Assembly (NCBI GenBank): GCA_035539855.1
Contig: DATLHO010000177.1
Span: 1-14,747 of the forward strand
Length of the DNA stretch: 14,747 nucleotides
Direction: 5' to 3'
Source: DATLHO01 sp035539855
GTDB taxonomy: Bacteria > Bacteroidota > Ignavibacteria > OLB7
Translations under genes and position numbers: made by a program
Notes under the pieces: generated by a model
The model's input: the letters and a program-made list of their open reading frames with translations, nothing else
The model's database searches: none
Told to the model about the DNA's origin: nothing
In this document: in pieces, positions 8,465-14,747 of the stretch
Layout: every line of letters starts with the position of its first letter
Numbering within the stretch: position 1 is the first letter of the stretch

Positions 8465-8499
8465 CCTCAGGGTGAGTCTCAGGGTGAGCCTCAGGTGAG
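8465..8499. repeat. Three tandem 12-bp imperfect repeats at a convergent gene junction
   Basis: CCTCAGGGTGAG (8465-8476), TCTCAGGGTGAG (8477-8488) and CCTCAGGTGAG (8489-8499) follow head to tail. Each unit holds the tiny palindrome CTCA-GGG-TGAG (the last with a shortened centre). They fill the 27-nt gap between the OmpA-like stop and the meaB stop and extend into the meaB C-terminal codons. There is no T-run, so this is not a standard intrinsic terminator. Confidence 0.7.
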
Positions 8500-9468
8500 C
8501 TGCTCGGCCCTCTCGATGAGCGCATCGGCGACCTCCATCGGCGAGATCTCGCGAGCGAGTACGCGCGGCAGCCGGCGGTCGAGCTCGGCCAGGCGCTCGG
8601 CGGTCCAGAAAGAGTGCCGGAGCTGATCCTCGACGATCTCGCGGACGCGGTCGCGCTCCCGATGCGCACGGCGATGTTCGAGCGTTCCCTGGGCGATCAT
8701 GTGCTCGCGATGCGCGGTCACGGTCGCGGCAAGCTCGGCGACGCCCTCGCCGGTGGTTCCGACGGCCTTGACGACGTCGGGGATCCACTCGCCCTCGGCG
8801 TGCGTGACGCGCAGCAGCAGGATCATCTTCAGAGCACCGACGGCCTGGTCGGCTCCATCACGGTCGGCCTTGTTGAGCACGAAGAGATCTGCAATCTCCA
8901 TCAGCCCCGACTTCATCGCCTGGATCGAGTCTCCGGATTCCGGAACGAGCACGACCACCGTGGTATCGGCGGTGCGGGCGATGTCGAGCTCCGACTGACC
9001 CACGCCCACGGTCTCGATCAGGATGATGTCGAAGCCGGCGGCGTCGAGCAGATCGCAGACATCCTGGGCCTTCGTGTTGAGGCCGCCGAGGCTGCCGCGG
9101 GTGGCCATCGATCGGATGAAGACGTTCTTGTGCATCGACTCCGACTGCATGCGCACGCGGTCACCGAGGATCGCTCCGCCGGTGAACGGCGAGGTCGGAT
9201 CGACGGCGATGACGGCGACGCGATGGCCGGCGGTGCGGTAGTGGGCGATCAGGCGCTGGGTCAGCGTCGACTTGCCGGCGCCCGGAGGCCCGGTAATGCC
9301 GATGCGGTAGGCGCGGCCGGTGTGCGGGTACAGGCGCGAGAGCAGGTCTTTCCAATTGCCACGCTCGTTTTCGATCTGCGTGATCGAACGGGTGACCGCA
9401 AGGCGGTCGCCGGCGAGGATGGCCGAGACTCGGATGTCGAGAGGAGATTCGCTAGGGTGCTGGCTCAT
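8491..9468 (-). CDS. meaB: Methylmalonyl-CoA mutase-associated GTPase MeaB (ArgK family)
   Basis: A 325-residue SIMIBI-class P-loop GTPase of full family length. Visible motifs are Walker A GPPGAGKS at 60-67, the family-specific DPTSPFTGGAILGDRVRM at 90-107, ETVGVGQSE (G3) at 152-160 and NKAD (G4) at 199-202, followed by the helical C-terminal dimerisation segment. MeaB is a cytoplasmic chaperone that protects adenosylcobalamin-dependent methylmalonyl-CoA mutase, gating cofactor loading and removing damaged cofactor at the cost of GTP. No mutase subunit lies in this window, so its client must be encoded elsewhere. The ATG at 9466-9468 gives the standard N-terminus, and no clear ribosome-binding site precedes it. 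The first 17 nt overlap the end of a small zinc-finger ORF on the same strand, suggesting a two-gene operon. It converges with the OmpA-like gene. Confidence 0.95.
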   Translation of the reverse strand: MSQHPSESPLDIRVSAILAGDRLAVTRSITQIENERGNWKDLLSRLYPHTGRAYRIGITGPPGAGKSTLTQRLIAHYRTAGHRVAVIAVDPTSPFTGGAILGDRVRMQSESMHKNVFIRSMATRGSLGGLNTKAQDVCDLLDAAGFDIILIETVGVGQSELDIARTADTTVVVLVPESGDSIQAMKSGLMEIADLFVLNKADRDGADQAVGALKMILLLRVTHAEGEWIPDVVKAVGTTGEGVAELAATVTAHREHMIAQGTLEHRRAHRERDRVREIVEDQLRHSFWTAERLAELDRRLPRVLAREISPMEVADALIERAEQLT

Positions 9469-9772
9469 ACGCCGGCAAACTACGAAACGCGGCCGAGAAC
9501 GGGCTGGATTCGGCGATCGCTCGACGCGCAGCGCTCGTCGGTGACTCGATCCGCGATGCCACCGGAGCCGGCATGGCCCACGGGGTGATCGAGGGCGATC
9601 CTCCCTCCGACGGATGCGGCTCGACGTGATGCTCGCGGCGCCAGCGCTCGTTGCAGCCGAGAATGTGCGTCTCGGCGTCGACCAGATCGGCGATCGACTC
9701 GCGGCAGTACGGACAGGCGCGGTCGTGGCGGCGCGCGGAGATCGGATCGTTCATCGGATCGGTCGTCAGCAT
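9452..9772 (-). CDS. Small C2HC zinc-finger protein of unknown function upstream of meaB
   Basis: A 106-residue ORF that I do not recognise as a named family. Residues 20-40 contain Cys20-x2-Cys23-x12-His36-x3-Cys40 (ACPYCRESIADL...HILGC), with the spacing of a classical C2HC zinc finger; aromatic Tyr22 and Trp43 flank it. The remaining C-terminal two thirds are Pro/Ser/Ala-rich and probably disordered. Third-codon positions are strongly GC-rich for most of the length, and the Cys/His spacing is unlikely in a chance frame, so I think it is real. The ATG at 9770-9772 is the longest start; a second ATG six codons later (9752-9754) is also possible. It ends in TAG at 9452-9454, 17 nt inside meaB, so translation may be coupled. 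The role is unknown: a nucleic-acid-binding or adaptor protein, or a MeaB partner, are speculative options. Confidence 0.6.
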   Translation of the reverse strand: MLTTDPMNDPISARRHDRACPYCRESIADLVDAETHILGCNERWRREHHVEPHPSEGGSPSITPWAMPAPVASRIESPTSAARRAIAESSPFSAAFRSLPAYEPAP

Positions 9773-9859
9773 GAGTGTCGTTCAGGGATTGCGTTGAGAG
9801 TTCTGCAGTCAATCGAGCGCCTCCAATACCGTGCCGCGGAGCCATCGGCAATCTTCGAT

Positions 9860-9867
9860 TATCTTTG
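9860..9867 (+). promoter_or_regulatory. Bacteroidota-type -7 element upstream of the acyl-CoA synthetase operon
   Basis: TATCTTTG matches the Bacteroidota -7 consensus TAnnTTTG exactly and sits in a local AT-rich stretch. It ends 7 nt before the ATG at 9875, so transcription would begin almost at the start codon and give a leaderless or near-leaderless mRNA. A matching -33 TTTG box is not evident. The rest of the 102-nt divergent gap (9773-9874) shows no other clear signal. Confidence 0.5.
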
Positions 9868-9874
9868 CCGCTCT

Positions 9875-11560
9875 ATGAACCTTCGTGAGAAGATCGCCGC
9901 CGCGCGCACGGTCGGCGGGCGCCCGTTCGAGCAGCTCGAGGTCCGCTTCGGCTCCCTCGGCGCGATGCTCGAGCATCGGGCCGGTGAGTCCCGTCATGCG
10001 ACCTGGCTCGTGTACTACGACGAGGACGGCTCGCGCGTCGAGCTCAGCTACGGCGCGTTCGCCGAGCTCGTCCGGCGCACGGCCGGGTACCTGCGCGCTG
10101 CCGGCATCGGCCGCGGGGACCGCATCGCCACGCTCGGCTACAATCACTACGAGACGGTCGTGCAGTACTTCGCGGCCTGGTGGATCGGCGCGACGGTCGT
10201 TCCGCTGAACGCCGGAGAGGACGACGAGCGCCTTCACTACATCCTCGAGAACAGCCGCGCGCGACTGGTCTTCGCCCGCGCCGAATATCTCGGACGCATC
10301 GGCGCGCTCGCGGCGACACTCCCCTCGCTCGACCGGCTCGTCGTCTGTGGCGGCGAGGCCGCAGGCGTCGACTCCTTCCTCGACGTCGTCGCATGGACGC
10401 ATGATCTGCCGGAGCTCGAGGAGGGACTGCTCGATGCGGAGTGTCTGATCGTGTACACGAGCGGCACGACGGGCAATCCGAAGGGCGTCGTTCTCGCGCA
10501 CGGCAACCTGCTCGCCGACGCCGACGGTATCGCCGGCTGGCACCGCATTGATGCGACGACGCGCATGATGTGCGTGCTGCCGATCCACCACGTCAACGGC
10601 ACCGTCGTGACGCTGGTGACGCCGATGTACGCCGGCGGCTCGGTCGTGCTCAACCGGAAGTTCCAGTCCGGGACGTTCTTCGATCGCGTCGCGCTCGAGC
10701 GTGTCGCGGTCGTCTCGGTCGTGCCGACGCTGCTCGCGTTTCTCGTGCAGGCCGACATCGACACGAGCGCGCTCGACCTTTCGGCGTTTCGACACATCAT
10801 CTGCGGCGCGGGGCCGCTGACGTGCGAGCTCGCCGAGCGCTTCGAGGAGCGCTACCGCGTGCCGATCGTCCATGGATACGGGTTGTCGGAGACGACCTGC
10901 TACAGCTGCTTCCTTCCGGTCGATCTCGAGCGCGAGGAGCGACTGGCGTGGTTGACGAAGCACGGGTTCCCGAGCATCGGCGTTCCGATTCCGCAGAACG
11001 AGATGGCGATCCACGACGCGCAGGGCATCGCGGTCGAGCCGGGCGAGCGCGGGGAGATCGTCATTCGCGGCCACAACGTCATGATCGAGTACTACGCGAA
11101 CGAGCAGGCGAACGAGAGCGCGTTCACACACGGTTGGTTTCGAAGCGGCGACGAGGGATTCCATCTGCTCGACGACGCGGGCCTTCCCTACTTCTTCATC
11201 ACCGGCCGGATCAAGGAGCTCATCATTCGCGGCGGCGTGAACATCTCCCCGCTCGAGATCGACGAGGTCATCAACGCGCACCCGAAGGTCGATGCCGGCA
11301 TCGCGGTGGGTTTCGAGAACAACTGGTACGGCGAGGAGGTCGGAGCGTACGTGCGTCCGTCGGACAGCTCGCTGACCGAGCAGGAGCTCATCGAGCACTG
11401 TCGCGCGCACCTGCCGGGGTTCAAGGCGCCGAAGGTCGTGATCTTCGGCGACGAGATCCCCGTCACCTCGACCGGCAAGTACCAGCGCAATCGCGTCAAG
11501 TCGCTGTTCGATGCCTATCGTGACGTGCAGTTTCCGACCCGGGAGCGCTCCAAAATGTAG
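9875..11560 (+). CDS. AMP-forming acyl-CoA synthetase/ligase (ANL superfamily)
   Basis: A 561-residue adenylate-forming enzyme that activates a carboxylic acid to an acyl-adenylate and, most likely, a CoA thioester in the cytoplasm. All core motifs are intact: P-loop-like YTSGTTGNPKG (194-204), HGYGLSETT (333-341), GWFRSGD ending at the ribose-binding Asp426, hinge region GRIKELIIRGGVNISP (444-459), and catalytic Lys535 in STGKYQRNR. No carrier-protein or transferase domain is attached, so it is a stand-alone ligase. The chain length or substrate cannot be deduced; fatty acid, aromatic acid and carnitine-type ligases all share these motifs. The open frame reaches back to 9614, but ANL-like sequence starts only after the ATG at 9875, just behind a TATCTTTG promoter element. 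recN follows after 44 nt with no terminator visible, so it probably leads that operon. Confidence 0.92.
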   Translation: MNLREKIAAARTVGGRPFEQLEVRFGSLGAMLEHRAGESRHATWLVYYDEDGSRVELSYGAFAELVRRTAGYLRAAGIGRGDRIATLGYNHYETVVQYFAAWWIGATVVPLNAGEDDERLHYILENSRARLVFARAEYLGRIGALAATLPSLDRLVVCGGEAAGVDSFLDVVAWTHDLPELEEGLLDAECLIVYTSGTTGNPKGVVLAHGNLLADADGIAGWHRIDATTRMMCVLPIHHVNGTVVTLVTPMYAGGSVVLNRKFQSGTFFDRVALERVAVVSVVPTLLAFLVQADIDTSALDLSAFRHIICGAGPLTCELAERFEERYRVPIVHGYGLSETTCYSCFLPVDLEREERLAWLTKHGFPSIGVPIPQNEMAIHDAQGIAVEPGERGEIVIRGHNVMIEYYANEQANESAFTHGWFRSGDEGFHLLDDAGLPYFFITGRIKELIIRGGVNISPLEIDEVINAHPKVDAGIAVGFENNWYGEEVGAYVRPSDSSLTEQELIEHCRAHLPGFKAPKVVIFGDEIPVTSTGKYQRNRVKSLFDAYRDVQFPTRERSKM

Positions 11561-11604
11561 CGCGGGTGCCCTGCGTCTCCCCTCAAGCACGTTCTGATCC
11601 ACCC

Positions 11605-13308
11605 ATGCTCAAGTCGCTCTACGTTCGCAACTTTGCGCTCATCGACGAGGTTCAGCTCGACCTCGCCGCGGGATTGAACATCCTGACGGGCGAGACCGGC
11701 GCGGGCAAGTCGATTCTCATCGGCGCGCTCGGACTCATCATCGGCGAGCGCGCCTCGACCGACCTCGTCCGTCAGGGCGCCGACAAGGCGATCGTCGAGG
11801 GCGTCTTCGACGTGCGCGACAACGAGTACGTGCGTGCGGTGCTCGCGCGCGAGGGGTACGACTGCAACGACGAGCTGATCGTCCGCCGGGAGGTGACCGT
11901 CCGCGGCACGTCGCGCGCGTTCGTCAACGACTCGCCGGCGTCGCTTGCACTGCTGAAGGATCTCGGCGATCACCTGGTCGACCTTCACGGACAGCACGAG
12001 CACCAGATGCTGCTGCGCGCCGAGACGCACGTCGCCTTTCTCGACGCGGCCGCGGGGCTCGAGGAGAAGGTCAAACGCTACGCTGGCGCGCACGCCGGAG
12101 TGGTCGAGTCGTTTGAAGCGCTGCGTGAGCTGCGCATGCGTGAGACGCAGTTGCGCGAGCGTCAGGAGTTCCATCGCTTCCAGCTCGGCGAGATCGACGC
12201 GGTCGCGCCGCGCGACGGCGAGGACGTCGAGATTCAGAACGAGCTCAAGATCCTCGAGAACGCCGAACGGATCGTCGGGCTGATCACCGAGCTTTCGAAC
12301 ATTCTCTCCGAGGGGGAGAACAACGTCTACGACCGGCTCAACGAGGCGCAGGGATGCCTCGACCAGCTCGCGGGCTTCGACCAGACCTTCAACGAGTACA
12401 GCGAGGAATGCGGCTCGGCGCTGGTCAGCATCAACGAGATTGCCAAGCAGCTCGGACATTATGCCGACCGCATCGAGTTCTCGCCATCGCGCGTCGAGGA
12501 GCTGCGCACGCGGCTGTATGCGCTGAGCGGGTTACGCAAGAAGTTCGGCGGGACGCTCGCGGCGGTGCTCGAGTATCGTGCGAAGATCGTCGAGGAACTG
12601 GATCTCGCCGGCAACTTCGACGAGCGCATCGCCGCGATCGAGTCCGAGCTGCAGGAGCGCCGCACCGCCGCCGGGAAGCTCGCCGCCGAGCTGTCGAAGC
12701 TGCGGACCGCCGCCGCGCGGACGATCGAGTCATCGGTCGAGACGATGCTCAGGACGCTCGGCATCGACAAGGCGCGCTTCGTCATCGGCATGCGCCGGCG
12801 GGAATCCGACGCCGGCTCGGCCGCCGCGGTTCTCGTCGAGCGCAAGTACGTCGTGAGCGCGCCGACGGGGATCGACGTGATCGAGTTCATGATCTCGACC
12901 AATGTTGGCGAGGAGCCCAAGCCGCTGGCGAAGGTTGCTTCCGGCGGCGAGATCAGCCGAGTGATGCTGGCGCTCAAGAGCATCCTCGCCCAGGGGAGTC
13001 GCCTGCCGATGCTCGTCTTCGACGAGATCGACACCGGCATCTCCGGACGGATCGCCTCGAAGGTCGGTGCGGCGATGCAGCGGCTGGGCGAGCGTCATCA
13101 GATCATCGCGATCACGCACCTTCCGCAGATCGCGGCGACGAGTCACCAGCACTTCGTCGTCGAGAAGGGCGAGCGCGACGGGCGCACGCTGACGACGGTG
13201 CGCGCTCTGGATGCCGACGAGCACACGCGAGAGGTCGCCAAGCTCATGAGCGGCGAGAAGATTACCGAATCGAGCCTCCGAATGGCTCGCGAACTCATCG
13301 GTGGCTGA
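11605..13308 (+). CDS. recN: DNA repair protein RecN
   Basis: A 567-residue SMC-like ATPase, close to the usual 550-570. Walker A GETGAGKS lies at 29-36, directly after the typical N-terminus LKSLYVRNFALIDEVQLDL. A long charged, coiled-coil-forming middle follows (about 150-380). The ABC signature SGGEISR is at 446-452, Walker B LVFDEIDTG starts at 470 with Asp473/Glu474, and the H-loop His505 is in THLPQIA. RecN acts early in recombinational repair of double-strand breaks, bridging DNA and supporting RecA. The ATG at 11605 is chosen over an in-frame ATG at 11566 because it gives the canonical RecN N-terminus. It has no evident Shine-Dalgarno. Its TGA overlaps the ATG of the HD hydrolase gene (TGATG), indicating translational coupling. 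No LexA-type operator was recognised upstream. Confidence 0.96.
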   Translation: MLKSLYVRNFALIDEVQLDLAAGLNILTGETGAGKSILIGALGLIIGERASTDLVRQGADKAIVEGVFDVRDNEYVRAVLAREGYDCNDELIVRREVTVRGTSRAFVNDSPASLALLKDLGDHLVDLHGQHEHQMLLRAETHVAFLDAAAGLEEKVKRYAGAHAGVVESFEALRELRMRETQLRERQEFHRFQLGEIDAVAPRDGEDVEIQNELKILENAERIVGLITELSNILSEGENNVYDRLNEAQGCLDQLAGFDQTFNEYSEECGSALVSINEIAKQLGHYADRIEFSPSRVEELRTRLYALSGLRKKFGGTLAAVLEYRAKIVEELDLAGNFDERIAAIESELQERRTAAGKLAAELSKLRTAAARTIESSVETMLRTLGIDKARFVIGMRRRESDAGSAAAVLVERKYVVSAPTGIDVIEFMISTNVGEEPKPLAKVASGGEISRVMLALKSILAQGSRLPMLVFDEIDTGISGRIASKVGAAMQRLGERHQIIAITHLPQIAATSHQHFVVEKGERDGRTLTTVRALDADEHTREVAKLMSGEKITESSLRMARELIGG

Positions 13309-13928
13309 TGCTCGAGGAAGGATCGAAATACAACCAGACGTTTCTCGGCGAGACCGAGATCTCGAACCGACTGACGCCGGAGATCGGTTCGATCGACGTG
13401 AACCGGATCCTCTCGGCGTACACGCTGGCGAAGGACGTCCACCAGTATCAGCGCCGCAACGACGGGACGCCGTACTTCTGGCATCCGACGCGGGTCGCGC
13501 GCATCATGATCGACGAGCTCTCGTGCCGTGACGCCGATCTGCTGATCGCAGCGCTGTTGCACGACACGCTCGAGGACTCCGACATCCTCAACGCCGAGGT
13601 GCTCACCTACAACTTTGGCGAGTACGTGACCTTTCTGGTCGAATCGCTGACGAAGGAGATCCGCGTCGACAACGGACCGCTGCGCGAACAGATCGATCGC
13701 GATTACGTCGAGCGACTCAAGAAAGCGCCGGAGGACTGCCGGGTGATCAAGCTCTGCGACCGCCTCGACAACCTGCGCTGCCTCGGCTTCAACCTCAAGC
13801 GCAACCCCTTCAAGTACGTCCAGGAGACGAGCGAGCACTATCTGCCGATGGCCGAGACCTCGAACGATCCGCGGATGAAGTATCTTCTCTCGGAGATCCG
13901 CAAGGAGCGGAACAAGTTCCTCGGTTGA
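13308..13928 (+). CDS. Single-domain HD protein, probable small alarmone (ppGpp) hydrolase
   Basis: A 206-residue HD-superfamily protein matching the hydrolase half of RelA/SpoT and stand-alone MESH1-like small alarmone hydrolases. Conserved positions are QRR near 48-50, GTPYFWHP with His59, AALLHDTLED with His85/Asp86 and Glu89/Asp90, FGEYVTFLVESLTKE (103-117), and RVIKLCDRLDNLR with Asp151 and Asn155. The His59-to-His85 distance of 26 residues equals that recalled for MESH1. All metal and catalytic residues expected for removal of the 3'-pyrophosphate from (p)ppGpp are present; there is no synthetase, TGS or ACT domain. Such enzymes lower alarmone levels, and some also act on other 3'-phosphorylated nucleotides such as NADPH. 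The start codon shares one base with the recN stop, so expression is likely tied to recN. The DUF5343-like gene follows after 19 nt. Confidence 0.88.
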   Translation: MLEEGSKYNQTFLGETEISNRLTPEIGSIDVNRILSAYTLAKDVHQYQRRNDGTPYFWHPTRVARIMIDELSCRDADLLIAALLHDTLEDSDILNAEVLTYNFGEYVTFLVESLTKEIRVDNGPLREQIDRDYVERLKKAPEDCRVIKLCDRLDNLRCLGFNLKRNPFKYVQETSEHYLPMAETSNDPRMKYLLSEIRKERNKFLG

Positions 13929-13947
13929 TGCCCCTGCGTGGCGAGCG

Positions 13948-14747
13948 ATGATGACCTCACGAGAGCGACCCGCCTATCCGACGTTTCCGGCCAGTTGCTG
14001 GTGGCCCCTGCGCGAGCGCCTGAAGCGCTCGCTGCCGGCGTCGATCACTGCCGAGTACCTTCAGGCAGTACTCGAGGTCGAGCCGAAGACCGCGCGCAAC
14101 CTCGTGCCGATGCTCCGTCAGATGGGACTCGTGGATGAGGCTGGCGCTCCCCGCGAGCGCGCGAACGCATGGCGCGTCGACGCCGAATATCGCCAGGTCT
14201 GCCATGCCATCCGCGACGAGCTGTATCCGGCGGCGCTGCGGCACGCGGTGCCCGATCCCGCCGCAGACTTCGACGCCGCGGTACGCTGGTTCATGAAGGC
14301 CTCGGGCGTCGGAACCGCGGCGGCCAAGCGAATGGCCCGCTTCTACACGCTGCTGTCGAAGGCCGATCCCTCGGAGTTCCGCGAGCGGATCGATCGTCGG
14401 AGCGACGCGCCCTTGCGACGGCCCACCCCTCGTGTGCGTTCCGGAAACTCGCGTTTGGGCGATTCCCGTCCCGGCGACCCGCGCCTGGGAGAATCGCGTC
14501 CCGGCGACCCGCGTCCCGGCGATCCGCGGGCGGGATCCTCTTCTAATGGCTCGAACGACGGCTCCCGGTATCCCAATGGCTCTCCGGGCGCCCAGCCTCC
14601 CGACTCACTGAGCGCATCGCTGCCGCAGCTCGGCGACCACGCCGTGTCCCCCGATGGCCTGACCATCCGGCCGACCGACGCGCCCTCGGATGCGTCGGCC
14701 GCGCCGACCCAGCTCGTCGTGCAGATTCAACTTCCTCCGGGCGCCAC
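13948..14747 (+). CDS. DUF5343-type protein with winged-helix-like N-terminus (3' end outside window)
   Basis: The first 266 residues of a protein cut by the right edge. The N-terminal 140 residues look like the DUF5343 family: YPTFPASCWWPLRERLKRS (10-28), a helix-turn-helix-like segment (SITAEYLQAVLEVEPKTARN), LRQMGLVDEAGAP, a WRVDAEYRQVCHAIRDELYP stretch, and GTAAAKRMARFYTLL. Together these suggest a winged-helix DNA- or protein-binding module; the function of the family is not established. A low-complexity linker follows, including six pentapeptide repeats (14446-14535) and a Ser/Pro/Asp-rich part. The last residues (QLVVQIQLPPGA) resemble the conserved C-terminal segment of DUF5343 proteins, so perhaps only some 20-40 codons are missing. 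The start could be the ATG at 13948 or 13951. It lies 19 nt after the HD hydrolase gene and is probably its operon partner. Family assignment is from memory of the motif pattern. Confidence 0.75.
   Translation, partial: MMTSRERPAYPTFPASCWWPLRERLKRSLPASITAEYLQAVLEVEPKTARNLVPMLRQMGLVDEAGAPRERANAWRVDAEYRQVCHAIRDELYPAALRHAVPDPAADFDAAVRWFMKASGVGTAAAKRMARFYTLLSKADPSEFRERIDRRSDAPLRRPTPRVRSGNSRLGDSRPGDPRLGESRPGDPRPGDPRAGSSSNGSNDGSRYPNGSPGAQPPDSLSASLPQLGDHAVSPDGLTIRPTDAPSDASAAPTQLVVQIQLPPGA
14446..14535 (+). repeat. Six 15-bp units encoding (N/D/E)(S/P)R(L/P/A)G pentapeptides
   Basis: Ninety bases inside the DUF5343-type gene encode NSRLG, DSRPG, DPRLG, ESRPG, DPRPG and DPRAG in tandem. Units 4 and 5 are nearly identical at DNA level, indicating recent slippage-type expansion, while the outer units have diverged. 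The product would be a flexible, alternately charged Pro/Arg/Asp/Gly linker between the N-terminal module and the C-terminal segment. Confidence 0.85.

Noticed and set aside
9614..9874. Upstream extension of the acyl-CoA synthetase frame
   Set aside because: The extra residues do not resemble ANL N-termini, overlap the divergent zinc-finger ORF and contain the likely promoter.
9809..11602. Antisense open frame opposite the acyl-CoA synthetase
   Set aside because: It lacks any recognisable motif and has shadow composition, whereas the sense frame carries all ANL motifs.
11561..11604. Possible terminator or promoter between the acyl-CoA synthetase and recN
   Set aside because: No stable inverted repeat followed by T-run and no TAnnTTTG match were found, so read-through is more likely.
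1..14747. CRISPR array, tRNA/rRNA genes, insertion sequences or defence island
   Set aside because: No regularly spaced direct repeats, cloverleaf-like sequence, transposase or integrase motifs, or known defence effectors were seen; composition is uniform across the window.

Overview
The window is uniformly high-GC (about two thirds by eye) and reads as ordinary chromosome of a high-GC member of the Bacteroidota/Chlorobi (FCB) assemblage. The reasons are: a giant secreted protein with choice-of-anchor-D (ASH) repeats and a C-terminal type IX secretion (T9SS) sorting domain; an OmpA-type outer-membrane protein right after it; near absence of Shine-Dalgarno sequences; and TAnnTTTG-like promoter elements. 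An Ignavibacteria/Kapabacteria-like or Rhodothermota-like lineage would fit, but this is inference. No tRNA, rRNA, insertion sequence, integrase or CRISPR array was seen.

Layout. (1) 1-1775, minus strand: a VOC-fold (glyoxalase/dioxygenase, DUF1338-like) gene whose stop overlaps (ATGA) the start of a GlcD-family FAD-linked oxidase that runs off the left edge. The pair could be a 2-oxoacid to 2-hydroxyacid to 2-oxoacid module, as in 2-oxoadipate catabolism. (2) 1776-1979: a divergent intergenic region with two back-to-back Bacteroidota-like -7 elements. (3) 1980-8463, plus strand: a surface cassette made of a 1485-residue Asp-box/ASH/T9SS-tail protein and an outer-membrane protein with two OmpA-like domains. 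(4) 8464-9772, minus strand, convergent to the cassette: the MeaB GTPase (methylmalonyl-CoA mutase chaperone) and, overlapping its start, a 106-residue ORF with a C2HC zinc-finger signature. (5) 9773-9874: a second divergent intergenic region with a perfect TATCTTTG element 7 nt before the next start codon. (6) 9875-14747, plus strand: a probable four-gene operon of an acyl-CoA synthetase of the ANL superfamily, recN, a single-domain HD alarmone hydrolase (stop/start TGATG overlap with recN) and a DUF5343-type protein cut by the right edge.

The genes are mostly recognisable families. The points most worth a second look are the zinc-finger ORF fused by overlap to meaB, the coupling of recN to a small (p)ppGpp hydrolase and a DUF5343 protein, the VOC/FAD-oxidase pair, and the composite T9SS/OmpA cassette. 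Nothing here looks like a mobile island or a self-evident new defence system.
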